Assembly: GCA_003327455.1 (NCBI GenBank)
Contig: QOQU01000001.1
Span: forward strand, 186,001-250,000
Direction of reading: 5' to 3'
DNA from: Anaerolineae bacterium
GTDB taxonomy: Bacteria; Chloroflexota; Anaerolineae; Anaerolineales; UBA4823
DNA: 64,000 nucleotides
Positions 16,473-26,493 of the stretch are shown here, one piece after another. Position 1 is the first letter of the stretch. Every line of letters starts with the position of its first letter. The position numbers were made by a program, and so were the translations under genes. A model generated the notes under the pieces. The model worked only from the letters and a program-made list of their open reading frames with translations. It was not told the DNA's origin and did no database searches.

Positions 16473-17431
16473 ACATCGTCATTACGGGTTCGGTTGCTTA
16501 CGATTACCTGATGAGTTTCCCCGGCTACTTTAAGGAGCACATCCTCCCCGAACACATCGAAAACATCAGCCTTTCTTTTCTGGTGGAGACGATGGAAAAA
16601 CGGCGGGGTGGGATTGCCCCCAATATCGCCTATACGCTGGCATTGTTCGGCGAACGGCCGCGTTTGCTGGCTGCGGTAGGAGAGGATTTTGAGGACTATC
16701 GTCGCTGGCTGGAAGAAAACGGCATTGACACGCGCGGCGCAATCGTGATTCCGGGCACCTTTACCGCCTCCTTCTTCGCCAACACCGACCTTTCGAACGC
16801 TCAAATTGCAACCTTCTACACCGGAGCAATGGCTTATGCCTCGCGCTTGCGCTTATCCGATCTGGACGGCGACAAACCTGATTTGGTGGTCATTTCTCCC
16901 AATGATCCTCAGGCCATGAAACAATATGTAGAAGAGTGCATCAGCCTGAATATCCCATACCTTTACGACCCCAGCCAGCAGATTGTGCGCCTGAGCGACG
17001 AGGAGATCCGGCGAGGCATCGATCACGCTCTGGCACTCTTTGTCAATGAATATGAATTCGCCCTGATTCAAAAGATGACCACCTACAGCCCGGAAGACAT
17101 AGCGGCGCGGGTGCGCTTTCTGGTGATTACCTGTGGCGAGTGTGGGGCAGAGCTTTATGCCGAGGGCAAACACATCCACATTCCGGCTGTCCCACCGCAG
17201 AAGATCGCCGACCCTACCGGCGTCGGCGATGCTTTTCGAGGAGGATTTTTAGCTGCCTATGCGCGCGGGTTGGATTGGGAAACCTGTGGCAAAGTGGGGG
17301 CGCTGGCAGCCACCTACTGCCTGGAGCAACACGGAACGCAAAGCCATCGCTATACTCCCCTGGAATTCGTTCAACGCTTCCGCCAGCTCTTTGACGACCA
17401 GGGGAGGCTGGATGTGTTTCTGGCGAAATAA
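16469..17431 (+). CDS. PfkB-family carbohydrate kinase, adenosine-kinase-like
   Basis: 320 aa. The N-terminus NIVITGSVAYDYLMSFPGYF and the KRRGGIAPNIAYTLALFGER strand are typical of the bacterial adenosine-kinase-like branch of PfkB enzymes. The C-terminal signature ADPTGVGDAFRGGFLAAYAR holds the catalytic Asp (GVGD) and the anion hole. LFVNEYEFALIQK fits the nucleoside-kinase version of the N-E-x-E region. It would phosphorylate adenosine (or a related nucleoside or sugar) with ATP. About 200 nt downstream is S-adenosylhomocysteine hydrolase, whose equilibrium requires removal of adenosine, so the pair makes a coherent SAH-recycling unit. Substrate is inferred from similarity and context. 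Confidence 0.88.
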   Translation: MNIVITGSVAYDYLMSFPGYFKEHILPEHIENISLSFLVETMEKRRGGIAPNIAYTLALFGERPRLLAAVGEDFEDYRRWLEENGIDTRGAIVIPGTFTASFFANTDLSNAQIATFYTGAMAYASRLRLSDLDGDKPDLVVISPNDPQAMKQYVEECISLNIPYLYDPSQQIVRLSDEEIRRGIDHALALFVNEYEFALIQKMTTYSPEDIAARVRFLVITCGECGAELYAEGKHIHIPAVPPQKIADPTGVGDAFRGGFLAAYARGLDWETCGKVGALAATYCLEQHGTQSHRYTPLEFVQRFRQLFDDQGRLDVFLAK

Positions 17432-17553
17432 AAGCACTGCGTGAACGAAGCGCGGATGATCGGGCAAGATTGCGAATGAAATCTTTGCCAACATGGCGGT
17501 CTGGGTGCTGAGAAACCGATACGCCAGGTGCTGATGGCCTTAAACAGAGATGT

Positions 17554-17559
17554 TATAAT
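17554..17559 (+). promoter_or_regulatory. Probable -10 box of the SAH hydrolase gene
   Basis: TATAAT at 17554-17559 within GTTATAATCC. The hexamer 17 nt upstream (CTGATG) is a weak -35. It would start an mRNA with a leader of about 65 nt that contains no recognisable SAH or SAM riboswitch, followed by the ribosome site AAGGAG. Confidence 0.5.
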
Positions 17560-17623
17560 CCCTGTCATGTGGGCTTTGGAGTGGTGTTTACAAACCGCAA
17601 TCCATCCCTCACAACCTCAGTAA

Positions 17624-18892
<1,269 letters not shown>

Positions 18893-18965
18893 AAATACAG
18901 GGTTATCCATCTCAAAAATGTACCCAAAGAACACAAAATATTAATCTTTGATGAGCGAAAAACCC

Positions 18966-18994
18966 TTGACTCTCATCTATGATTAAGTTATAAT
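18966..18994 (+). promoter_or_regulatory. Strong promoter of the secreted-protein gene
   Basis: TTGACT (18966-18971), 17-nt spacer, TATAAT (18989-18994). The resulting leader of about 125 nt contains AAAGGAGGTG at 19038-19047, flanked by TTCTCT/AGAGAA arms, and a second Shine-Dalgarno AAGGAGG (19115-19121) that serves the GTG at 19128. A 19-codon ORF (19066-19125, starts MWRSRKAKHP) ends on the second ribosome site, but it is poorly placed relative to the first one. Confidence 0.75.
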
Positions 18995-19127
18995 GCCACT
19001 AATCCAACATTAATCTTTCGTTAGGAGATTCTCTCTGAAAGGAGGTGCTGCCTAGAGAAGATTAAATGTGGAGAAGCCGCAAGGCAAAACATCCTAACCT
19101 TAAAAAATCTTTTCAAGGAGGTTAATT

Positions 19128-19784
19128 GTGAACAAGCGTTTGATCATCTTTGGTGTACTGCTCGCAGCCCTGTTGCTGTCGGCAGTCAGCCCCTGGCCGG
19201 CGGTCTTGACCGTCTATAACTTCACAGGCGATAATGTCTACATCACCCTGAAGTATCGCGGTGAGCAGAAGTATTTCCTCACCGCCACCCCGCAGGGCAA
19301 CAGTGCAGACTATAATGTGTCGGTCTTCGACATCGTGCGCCGAACTTACTCTGCTCAGGTAACAGCCTGCGAAACTACCACCACATGGGGTCGCCTGCGC
19401 ATGGCTAGTAACGTGCGGCTGGTATTTCCGGACTGCCTACAAATGCAGCGTGTTTCTAATTCCTATGTAAACTATGATTTCCTGAAAGATTACAAGGCTT
19501 GGGTTGCAGGCACTGCAGCTACCCGATCAGCACTCTGCACCAAATACGGAATTCCTGCCGCCGATTGTGATACTACCAGTGCTACCCCACCTGCACAAAT
19601 CAAGAAGACATATGGCGTAGGTGGCTTCTGGGGTGAGCCAACCATGGAAAAAGTTACCTTCTGGACTGATGGTACTTTCGAGTGGACGCCAGATTATGGA
19701 GCAACTTGGTGGGGCGGGTTTAACTTCAAGGACAAAGCTGGTACGAAGCAGGCTTTCCGCTTCCTGTATGACATAGTTCCCTAA
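19128..19784 (+). CDS. Secreted protein of unknown function
   Basis: 218 aa beginning with GTG. Residues 1-23 (NKRLIIFGVLLAALLLSAVS) form a clear Sec signal peptide. The mature part starts with beta-rich sequence (VLTVYNFTGDNVYITLKYRG) and carries four cysteines spaced as two possible disulfides (VTACETTT/VFPDCLQ and SALCTKYG/AADCDTT). It ends with an aromatic, Gly-rich segment (DGTFEWTPDYGATWWGGFNF). I recognise no family. A near-consensus promoter, a perfect ribosome site, and an intrinsic terminator right after the gene mark it as an independent and probably highly expressed unit. A surface-layer, adhesion or matrix role is only a guess. Confidence 0.75.
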   Translation: MNKRLIIFGVLLAALLLSAVSPWPAVLTVYNFTGDNVYITLKYRGEQKYFLTATPQGNSADYNVSVFDIVRRTYSAQVTACETTTTWGRLRMASNVRLVFPDCLQMQRVSNSYVNYDFLKDYKAWVAGTAATRSALCTKYGIPAADCDTTSATPPAQIKKTYGVGGFWGEPTMEKVTFWTDGTFEWTPDYGATWWGGFNFKDKAGTKQAFRFLYDIVP

Positions 19785-19809
19785 TCTATAGTTTGCTCTG
19801 ACTGATAAA

Positions 19810-19845
19810 GAAGCCTCCACCAAACTTGGTGGGGGCTTCTTTTTG
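19810..19845 (+). terminator. Intrinsic terminator
   Basis: GAAGCCTCCACC (19810-19821), 6-nt loop AAACTT, GGTGGGGGCTTC (19828-19839) with one G-T pair, then TTTTT. It closes the transcript of the secreted protein. Confidence 0.9.
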
Positions 19846-19930
19846 GTAGTATAATTCCTTGTGAAGAGAGTGTATAAAATCGATTTGCAAAATGCAACCT
19901 TAAACAACATAAAATGGCAGGTTTACATCG

Positions 19931-20887
19931 ATGAAAAAACTTAGGAAACAAATCAATTTGGTGCACTACGTTTATGGCTTAATGTTCCTGGTTCTTGGGT
20001 TAGCGGCATGCAGTTCAAGCACCACACCTACCAGCACTCCGGAAAAAACAGCCATCCCTTCTCCAACAGAGAATTCAGAGCCTGCTGCTACTCCTACATC
20101 CCCGGTTTCTCCAAATTTCCAACAAAAAATCGAAGAAGGAAAAGCCCTGATCGAATCAGGGGACATCGAAAAAGCGATTCAAATCTTCGATCAGATTATC
20201 GCTTCTGACCCCCAAAACGCTTCTGCCTATGTTCAACGGGCGATTGCAAAATCCATTCAGAACGATTATGAGGCGGCTTTAGCCGATTTCAATAAAGCGG
20301 TTGAACTGCGTCCGCGGGATGCGATTATCGTCAATACGCGCGGAAATTTTTTTGCTGGTTACGGAAAATATGAAGAAGCGCTTGCTGATTTCGACAAAGC
20401 TATCCAACTAGATCCAAATTACGCCAGCCCGTATGTCAATCGAGCGAATATCCTTGCCGACATGGGTGAGTATGAAAAAGCTCTTGCTGATTACAATAAG
20501 GCATTGGAGCTAAAGGGTGATCTGGCAGATGTTTACTTCAATCGAGGGATGGCTCATGGACTCATGGGGCAGTTCGACAAAGCGATCGAAGACTTCCGCA
20601 AATATACGGAACTTGCTCCTGACGACCCCTGGGGGTATTACCGCTTAGCCGGCGCTTATGCCGAACTGGGCGATCTGGACACGGCTCTCTTCAATATCAA
20701 CAAAGCGCTGGAGCTCTTACCCGACAATGCGGAGATCTATTACCTGCGCGCTTTGATCTATGCCCAGAAACGTCTGGTCAGTAATGCCATCGCCGATTTT
20801 CAAAAAGTGATCGAACTCAGCGAGAGCGAAGACCTTGATACCCAGGCTCAGGAGTGGATCCAATTCCTGCAATCGAATCCTCAGTAA
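19931..20887 (+). CDS. TPR-repeat lipoprotein
   Basis: 318 aa. Lipoprotein signal with lipobox LAAC (VYGLMFLVLGLAAC), then a Ser/Thr/Pro linker (TTPTSTPEKTAIPSPTENSE) and about seven 34-residue TPR units, such as ALADFNKAVELRPRDAIIVN and ALADYNKALELKGDLADVYF. It is presumably anchored on the outer face of the membrane as a protein-interaction scaffold; no catalytic domain is visible. LspA, the enzyme that would process its signal peptide, is encoded 15 nt downstream, so the two may share a transcript. Confidence 0.88.
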   Translation: MKKLRKQINLVHYVYGLMFLVLGLAACSSSTTPTSTPEKTAIPSPTENSEPAATPTSPVSPNFQQKIEEGKALIESGDIEKAIQIFDQIIASDPQNASAYVQRAIAKSIQNDYEAALADFNKAVELRPRDAIIVNTRGNFFAGYGKYEEALADFDKAIQLDPNYASPYVNRANILADMGEYEKALADYNKALELKGDLADVYFNRGMAHGLMGQFDKAIEDFRKYTELAPDDPWGYYRLAGAYAELGDLDTALFNINKALELLPDNAEIYYLRALIYAQKRLVSNAIADFQKVIELSESEDLDTQAQEWIQFLQSNPQ

Positions 20888-20902
20888 ACCTCTGAGAGTC
20901 CC

Positions 20903-21418
20903 ATGCAGCGTCATCCTGGCCTTAAGGCGATCTTACAAGCCAGAACTGCTCTAATCTTTACCCCTCTCATCCTGCTGTTTCTCGATCAGTTCAGCAAGGC
21001 GCTGGTGCGGGCGAGCCTTCCGCTGGGAGAGTCGCGCATTCTAATCCCGGCTCTGGGGCGTTCACTGCGCATTGTCCATATTGACAATCCCGCTGCGGCC
21101 TTTGGCTTACTGGGGGAAGAAGGGGGAACTTTCATTACCATCTTTGGTTTTGTGGCAATTGGCCTGATCCTATTCTTTTACCCACGCATTGCCACTGCAG
21201 AGCCGTACATGCGCTGGGCATTCGGATTATTGCTGGCAGGCTTCAGTGGCAACCTGATCGACCGCCTGTGGCAGGGATATGTCACCGATATCTTCGTTGT
21301 CATTTTGCCCAATGCCTTCAACATTGCCGACCTGGCAAATTTCGGCGGTTTTCTGGTGCTGCTCATCGGCTACATGGAAGAATCAGGCACCGGGCAGGAG
21401 CAAAAGGCAAAGAGCTAA
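20903..21418 (+). CDS. lspA: Lipoprotein signal peptidase (signal peptidase II)
   Basis: 171 aa with four hydrophobic segments. Family motifs are all seen: LLFLDQFSKALV (D-x-x-SK), HIDNPAAAFGLL (N-x-AAFG), GFSGNLIDRLWQGYVTD (GN-x-x-DR, first catalytic Asp) and NAFNIADLANFGG (FN-x-AD, second catalytic Asp). It is an inner-membrane aspartyl protease that removes signal peptides from diacylglyceryl-modified prolipoproteins, such as those at 10482 and 19931. It is placed right after the TPR lipoprotein. Confident call. Confidence 0.93.
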   Translation: MQRHPGLKAILQARTALIFTPLILLFLDQFSKALVRASLPLGESRILIPALGRSLRIVHIDNPAAAFGLLGEEGGTFITIFGFVAIGLILFFYPRIATAEPYMRWAFGLLLAGFSGNLIDRLWQGYVTDIFVVILPNAFNIADLANFGGFLVLLIGYMEESGTGQEQKAKS

Positions 21419-21602
21419 GCAACATAAGGTAAAATTAAGCCAGACTACTGCAGAAACAAACCGTTGCGAACGCTGATCGGTGAATGCTACGGCAGACGAA
21501 CCTTTTCGCAGGAGAGTCATGAAGCAAAAGTGACTGCTCTATCCAGCATCGTTTCTTCTGGCAACCCATGACCAATCGTTCATTCGCAAGGAATATGATC
21601 TT

Positions 21603-22928
21603 ATGAAGCGGGTGCTGAAGCGCATCGGGATCATTCTGGGCATTCTCCTGCTCCTCCCCGTGGTTCTGGAGATCGGGGTGCGGGTGTACGTGGAAGCCCC
21701 TTTAAAGACCGATTTTTACGGCTCTATCAGCCGCGCGGCTGTGGCGGGGTTGCAGGCACAGGTCGGGCTACAAACCGTCAGCGGTCCGGGCTGGGTGCAT
21801 TTGGGCTGGATTGCCGACCCCGAAAAGGAAACCTATCGCATTGAAATCAAAGACACCCAGGGCTGGCGCGCGATCGGGCAAACCAGGTTTGGCTCATTCC
21901 TGCACCGCGGGCTGGGCGGCAGCTATCGGGTCTGGCGTGTGCCGAAAGACCGCACCGAACCGGTCCTGCTGGGCGAGGTGACCGTTCGACCGACATTTGA
22001 ACCTTCGCCCGTCTTTGTCCCTCGCCTGAGCGGCGAGTGGCAAAAGCTCTTCCAACCTCAACAATCCGGTTCGTATATCAACGATCACACGATCTATCAA
22101 GACGCGCAGGGTAACTGGCGGCTGATCGGTATTACTTCGTTAACCGATGGGGATTTCAATCAGGAGAAATACTTCGCCGTGGGGGTGAGCCCTGACTTCC
22201 CGCCCGCTCAGGGGATGAAGGAAGAAGCGCCGATTGCTGACTTTGGCGAATTAGCCTGGGCGCCTCACGTCATCACCAGCGAGGGACAGTACTATCTCTT
22301 CTGGTCGCCGCACAAACTGCACCAGATGACCTCCAGCGATGGTATCGTCTGGGAGAACCATCAGGTTACCCTCACCGCCCCCTACCATAAGTTCTTCCGC
22401 GATGGGATGGTGTTGCAGGTTGCCCCCAAACAGTGGTTGCTCTACACCACCGCCCGCGGCTGGTATTTCTCGCAAATTGATGTCTATCAGTCCTTTGATT
22501 TAACCTACTGGCAATATATTCGGACTGCCCTGCGCAGCAGTTGGGGCAGCGAGCGCAACTCTCCCTTTGCGTCCATGGAATCGCCCTTTGTGGTGCGCTA
22601 TCAAAACCACTATTACCTGTCGCTCACCTATAACAACGATTCGTTCTTCCTGCATGGCATCCTGATGATGTTCAAAATCTGGTTGAATCGCCCCAGCTAC
22701 AACGATACGCTGGTCTTTCATGCCGACAACCCCTATGACTTTGGTGTCTACCGCGGCGCCACGCGTTCCCCCACCCTCTTGACCCGCCTCGAAGCGCATG
22801 CTCCCGAGTGGGTTTATAACCCCGCCAATGGTCAATGGTATCTCACGACTGCCGGCTGGCCATGGGTAGCGACCTTAACTTCCGGCGAGGTTGCCGTTGC
22901 CCCGCTGGAGTGGGTGAAAAAGCCCTGA
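21603..22928 (+). CDS. Membrane-anchored GH43/GH32-like beta-propeller protein
   Basis: 441 aa. One N-terminal transmembrane helix (IGIILGILLLLPVVLEIGVRVYV) anchors the protein. From residue about 155 the sequence shows five-bladed-propeller features of glycoside hydrolase clans F/J: YINDHTIYQDAQGNWRLIG (first Asp), FRDGMVLQVAPKQWLLYTT (middle Asp), SFDLTYWQYIRTAL and MESPFVVRYQNHYYLSLTY (Glu in E-S-P). SSDGIVWEN repeats the 'SxDGxxW' pattern. The three acidic residues suggest it could be catalytic on extracytoplasmic glycans. Substrate unknown, and a non-catalytic sugar-binding role is possible. The N-terminal 150 residues may be a separate beta domain. Confidence 0.65.
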   Translation: MKRVLKRIGIILGILLLLPVVLEIGVRVYVEAPLKTDFYGSISRAAVAGLQAQVGLQTVSGPGWVHLGWIADPEKETYRIEIKDTQGWRAIGQTRFGSFLHRGLGGSYRVWRVPKDRTEPVLLGEVTVRPTFEPSPVFVPRLSGEWQKLFQPQQSGSYINDHTIYQDAQGNWRLIGITSLTDGDFNQEKYFAVGVSPDFPPAQGMKEEAPIADFGELAWAPHVITSEGQYYLFWSPHKLHQMTSSDGIVWENHQVTLTAPYHKFFRDGMVLQVAPKQWLLYTTARGWYFSQIDVYQSFDLTYWQYIRTALRSSWGSERNSPFASMESPFVVRYQNHYYLSLTYNNDSFFLHGILMMFKIWLNRPSYNDTLVFHADNPYDFGVYRGATRSPTLLTRLEAHAPEWVYNPANGQWYLTTAGWPWVATLTSGEVAVAPLEWVKKP

Positions 22929-22930
22929 TT

Positions 22931-23185
22931 CTAGCGCTGCGGGTGATACGGGGGGAGATTTTTCAACTGCCACAACCGCTGACGTTTTTCTGCCCCGCAA
23001 TGTGATCCGAGCGGACAGCCCTGGCAGCCGGCTTCACAAAATTCGAGCGCTTCAACCCGCCCCTGACGCGCCAGATGCTCCAGCATCATCTGGATCAGGG
23101 CCGGCGTTGTCTCCAGGCGCGCCGCCAGCCTCTCCACGCTCATGCTCTGCGAACCTTCCAGTTCTAAAAGCAGTCGCTCGAGCAT
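22931..23185 (-). CDS. feoC: FeoC-like winged-helix protein with Cys cluster
   Basis: 84 aa, a winged-helix segment (SMSVERLAARLETTPALIQM followed by RQGRVEAL) then C50-x3-C54-x2-C57-x5-C63, matching the FeoC pattern that in enterobacteria can bind an iron-sulfur cluster. It starts 1 nt after the feoB stop, making it the third gene of feoABC. FeoC is thought to regulate FeoB stability or activity. Position, size and cysteine spacing together make the call secure, although the sequence is distant from enterobacterial FeoC. Confidence 0.85.
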   Translation of the reverse strand: MLERLLLELEGSQSMSVERLAARLETTPALIQMMLEHLARQGRVEALEFCEAGCQGCPLGSHCGAEKRQRLWQLKNLPPYHPQR

Positions 23186-23186
23186 C

Positions 23187-25229
23187 TTACCAACCCAGGC
23201 CTTTCGTCAGCCAGTAAACCAGACTGCTGACACCAATCGAGAGGATCAACATTAAGGTGAGATTGACCAACGCCCATCGCCACGAACCGGCTTCCTGTTT
23301 GATGGCTGCCAGGGTAGCGGCGCAGGGGACAAACAACATGGTTGCTGTGAGGAATGCCAGCGCAACAGCTGGCGAATAGGTTGCGACCAGGATTTGGGAT
23401 AGACCTCCCTCCTCGCCACTGCCGAATACCACGCCAAGCGTGGCAATGGCGTTCTCCTTGGCGAGGAAGCTGGTCAACAAGGCAACGGTCAGGCGCCAAT
23501 CGAACCCCATCCAGCGTCCCACGGGTTCAACCAGCTTACCAAACATCGCCAGGAAGCTGCTTTCCAGATCGCCGCCGGGAAGGGTGGAAAGCAGCCAGAT
23601 CAAGACCGAAAAACCCAGGATCACTGTGCCGGCTTTTTTGAGAAAAGCCAGCGTCCGTTGCCAGACCAGCAGGGCGATCGTACGCCCGTTGGGAATGTGA
23701 TAGAGGGGCATTTCCATGATAAACGCCGAGCGGTTTCCCTTGAAGAGCAGGGCGTTGAGCAGCACGCCACTGATCACCAGCATCAGCAGTGCCAGCAGCG
23801 CCAATCCCCAGGAGACCAGCGTGGCATACTGTCCGAAGAATGCTCCTGCCAGAAAAGCCACCACTGCCATGCGCGCCGTGCAGGGGATGAAGGGGGCAAT
23901 GAGAATGGTCACCAGGCGCGCTGACCAGGAATCGATGACCCGCGTGCCCATCACTGCCGGCACATTGCAACCAAAGCCTAAAAAGAGCGGCAGGAAGGAC
24001 TTGCCATGCAAACCCATCAGGTGCATAAAGTTATCCATGACATAGGCAGCGCGCGCCATATAGCCAACATCTTCCAACAGCCCAAAAGCGGCAAAAAAGA
24101 TCGCCAGGATAGGGATAAAGGTGATCACCGCGCCGACCCCGCCAATGATTCCATCCACCACCAGACTCTGCAACCAGGTCGGCGCCGGGGCAAGCGCAGC
24201 CGCGGCAAAGGTTGCCAGGCGTTCCACCACCTCGCTCTCCAGCCAGGCTTGCAAGGGTGCCCCCAGGGTAAAGGTCACCCAGAACACCGCGCCCAGGATC
24301 AAAGCCAGGATCCCCAGACCAAGCACCGGGTGGGTTGCCCAACGATCCAGGCGCTCGGTCAGGCTGATCTGTCCGACCGGCGGACGGGCAACGGCAGCGC
24401 GCATCAGCCGGTTGATCCACTCATACCGCCCGGAGGCCACAGCCATAAGAGCATCATCGTGGGCGCGCAGTACGTCATGCACTGCCTCCCAGCGCTCTGG
24501 CGGCAGGGTTTCCTGCATCAGACGGGTGAGTTCGGTGTCGCCCTCGAGGAGTTTCAATGCCGTCCACTCAAGCGGGTAAGGCGGCGGAACATACCCCTGA
24601 ATCAGACTCTGAATCTCTTTCAACGCTTGCTGATGGTCAGCGCGAATTTCTGGCAGGCGAGGCATCAGCACCTGCTCGCCTTTGATCACCCGCTCCACCA
24701 CCTGCAGGAGTTCGCGCACCCCCTGGGCGCGGGTTGCCACCAGCGGCACAACCGGTACACCTAAGGCTGCCTGAAGCACATCCACATCAATGCGATAGCC
24801 CTCCAGTTCGGCGACATCCATCATATTCAAAGCCACCACCAGCGGAGTGGGCAGGCTGATCAACTCGGCAACCAGATACAGACTGCGCTCTAAGTTGGCT
24901 GCACTGACTACCGCAATCACCAGGTCCGGCTGCTCGCGCAGGATAAATTCGCGGGCAATCAACTCTTCGGGGGAATTGGCTGTCAGGCTGTAGGTGCCGG
25001 GTAAATCGATCAGACGCAGGGAACTCCCGTTGTCATGAAAGATGCCTTCGCGCCGTTCAATGGTTTTGCCCGGCCAGTTGCCCACATGTTGATTCAAGCC
25101 GGTCAGCAAGTTAAAGAGGGTTGATTTGCCCATATTGGGTTGCCCCGCCAGCGCAATCAGAGGTAAATCGCGCTCGATTTTCAGTTCATTCTTACGGGTG
25201 ACCTCACCGACTGGATGACATTCGCTCAT
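23187..25229 (-). CDS. feoB: Ferrous iron transporter FeoB
   Basis: 680 aa. N-terminal G domain: LAGQPNMGKSTLFNLLTG (G1), LPGTYSL (G3) and ALNMMDVAE (G4). The C-terminal part has multiple transmembrane segments with the two Gate motifs, including PLFLGFGCNVPAVMGTRVID and FVPCAATLAAIKQEAG, which carry the conserved cysteines thought to handle Fe2+. It imports Fe2+ across the cytoplasmic membrane. It overlaps feoA by 4 nt and is followed by feoC 1 nt away, so the three are one operon. A DtxR-type regulator is divergent from feoA. Confidence 0.97.
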   Translation of the reverse strand: MSECHPVGEVTRKNELKIERDLPLIALAGQPNMGKSTLFNLLTGLNQHVGNWPGKTIERREGIFHDNGSSLRLIDLPGTYSLTANSPEELIAREFILREQPDLVIAVVSAANLERSLYLVAELISLPTPLVVALNMMDVAELEGYRIDVDVLQAALGVPVVPLVATRAQGVRELLQVVERVIKGEQVLMPRLPEIRADHQQALKEIQSLIQGYVPPPYPLEWTALKLLEGDTELTRLMQETLPPERWEAVHDVLRAHDDALMAVASGRYEWINRLMRAAVARPPVGQISLTERLDRWATHPVLGLGILALILGAVFWVTFTLGAPLQAWLESEVVERLATFAAAALAPAPTWLQSLVVDGIIGGVGAVITFIPILAIFFAAFGLLEDVGYMARAAYVMDNFMHLMGLHGKSFLPLFLGFGCNVPAVMGTRVIDSWSARLVTILIAPFIPCTARMAVVAFLAGAFFGQYATLVSWGLALLALLMLVISGVLLNALLFKGNRSAFIMEMPLYHIPNGRTIALLVWQRTLAFLKKAGTVILGFSVLIWLLSTLPGGDLESSFLAMFGKLVEPVGRWMGFDWRLTVALLTSFLAKENAIATLGVVFGSGEEGGLSQILVATYSPAVALAFLTATMLFVPCAATLAAIKQEAGSWRWALVNLTLMLILSIGVSSLVYWLTKGLGW

Positions 25230-25528
25230 AGCTGGCTCCGTTGGACCAGGATGCGTTTTGCCTCATGTCGCCCGAGCGCAACGCGTGTCCCGCGCACTTC
25301 GACAATCAGCGGCCCCCAGCCGTAATTCTGCACCATCAGGATCGGCACGCCTGGCGTAAAGCCTAAGGAAGTCAGGCGACCTTTCACTCCCCAGCCGCCG
25401 CGCAGCTCAAGGAAGGTTGCCTGTTCCCCACTTGCCAGTTCGCTCAACGGCAACGGCTGGTCAGCGGAGCCCGTCACAGCCGCGCGATGTCGTTTGAAAA
25501 ACCATCTTCTTTGAGGAGAGGGAGGCAT
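25226..25528 (-). CDS. feoA: FeoA-domain protein
   Basis: About 100 aa. The C-terminal 75 residues are an SH3-like FeoA domain (PLSELASGEQATFLELRGGW, LTSLGFTPGVPILMVQNYGW, LIVEVRGTRVALGRHEAKRI). The N-terminal 25 residues are basic and not part of the domain. ATG 25528 is preferred over GTG 25540 because AGGTGA lies 8 nt upstream. FeoA is a cytoplasmic partner required for FeoB-dependent uptake. First gene of feoABC, overlapping feoB as ATGA. Confidence 0.92.
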   Translation of the reverse strand: MPPSPQRRWFFKRHRAAVTGSADQPLPLSELASGEQATFLELRGGWGVKGRLTSLGFTPGVPILMVQNYGWGPLIVEVRGTRVALGRHEAKRILVQRSQL

Positions 25529-25545
25529 AAACGCTTTCACCTGTG

Positions 25546-25575
25546 CTAATAAATAAAATTAGCTTACACTAATTT
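25546..25575. promoter_or_regulatory. Overlapping DtxR-type inverted repeats between feoA and the regulator
   Basis: AAATTAG-CTTACA-CTAATTT (25556-25575) is a perfect 7-bp inverted repeat, and CTAAT (25546-25550) forms a second one with the same ATTAG (25558-25562). Three alternating half-sites thus lie in the intergenic region, where metal-bound DtxR/MntR proteins typically bind. They are expected to control feoABC and the regulator itself. Confidence 0.65.
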
Positions 25576-25645
25576 CTGGCTTTATGATAAAATAAGAACA
25601 ACCTTCTGTCAATCCTGATGAATGTCATCAAATGACCGGGAAAAG

Positions 25646-26305
25646 ATGGAAAACAAACTCACCCCTACTGTTGAGGATTATCTGAGCATCCTGCTGGTGT
25701 TGGAGCGGGATGGAGAACCGGTGGTGGGGGCGCGCCTGGCTGAGATCCTCGGTGTAACCCCGCCCACCGTCACGAACACCCTGAAACGCATGACCCGCGA
25801 CGGCTTGATCGCCGTGGACGAAAAAAGCGGCCCGCGCCTGACAGAACACGGGCGACAGGCAGCCCGCTCGGTCATGCGCCGTCACATGCTCACCGAATGG
25901 CTGTTATTGCGCATGTTAGACTGGTCGAAGACCCATTCTCAGGCCCATTCCATCGAACACACGGTTTCCGCTGAACTGGAAGAAGCCTTACAGAACAACC
26001 TCGAAAATCCGCAACTCTGCCCACATGGCAACCCGCTGCCGGGTTTTGAGCACGTGGTCGCCGCCTGGCAGCCATTGCTGAACTTCAAAGTCGGCGACAC
26101 CCTCATCATTCGCCGCGTCCATGAACTTGCCGAGCAGAACCCCGACCTGCTGGCTTTTTTAGAAGCCCATCAGGTCATGCCCGGCAAGATGGCTCAGCTT
26201 ACAGAAATCCTGCCTTTCAATGAGACGCTAACCCTGCTCATCGAAGGACAAACCGTCACCCTGGGGTACGCGGTGGCGCGCTACATCTTTGCCGAACAGA
26301 GCTAA
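25646..26305 (+). CDS. DtxR/MntR-family metal-dependent regulator
   Basis: About 219 aa. Winged-helix domain: LTPTVEDYLSILLVLERDGE, ARLAEILGVTPPTVTNTLKR and MTRDGLIAVDEKSGPRLTEH. Dimerisation/metal domain: RRHMLTEWLLLRMLDW and an IEHTVSAELEEAL segment, with CPHGNPLPG, a classic DtxR/IdeR motif. The C-terminal 70 residues are compatible with an SH3-like/FeoA-type extension. It should sense intracellular Fe2+ or Mn2+ and, when loaded, repress the divergent feoABC operon. Start 25646 is preferred; 25622 is possible but lacks a ribosome site. Confidence 0.92.
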   Translation: MENKLTPTVEDYLSILLVLERDGEPVVGARLAEILGVTPPTVTNTLKRMTRDGLIAVDEKSGPRLTEHGRQAARSVMRRHMLTEWLLLRMLDWSKTHSQAHSIEHTVSAELEEALQNNLENPQLCPHGNPLPGFEHVVAAWQPLLNFKVGDTLIIRRVHELAEQNPDLLAFLEAHQVMPGKMAQLTEILPFNETLTLLIEGQTVTLGYAVARYIFAEQS

Positions 26306-26493
26306 GCGGAGCCCTGAAATCGCTTGAACTTTTCCCCCTCCCCAGTACAATTAAAATAACCTCAATTTGAAAGAAGCGCAGCCAGAGTCGCGAAGGTGCG
26401 AGGGTGTTTGCAAAATTGCCCTGCACAAAACCTTCGGGACGTTTCAATGGCTGGTGTGCCATCTGGATCAGCGCCTCTGCAGGAGGGTCAGGA

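Noticed and set aside
19066-19125. 19-codon ORF upstream of the secreted protein as a leader peptide
   Set aside because: Its spacing to the upstream Shine-Dalgarno (about 20 nt) is poor, and no codon bias or alternative terminator suggests attenuation.
21419-21602. Possible riboswitch (a GGAGAG element) in the gap before the GH43-like gene
   Set aside because: Only an isolated short match; the rest of a glycine-type core is absent and no terminator follows.
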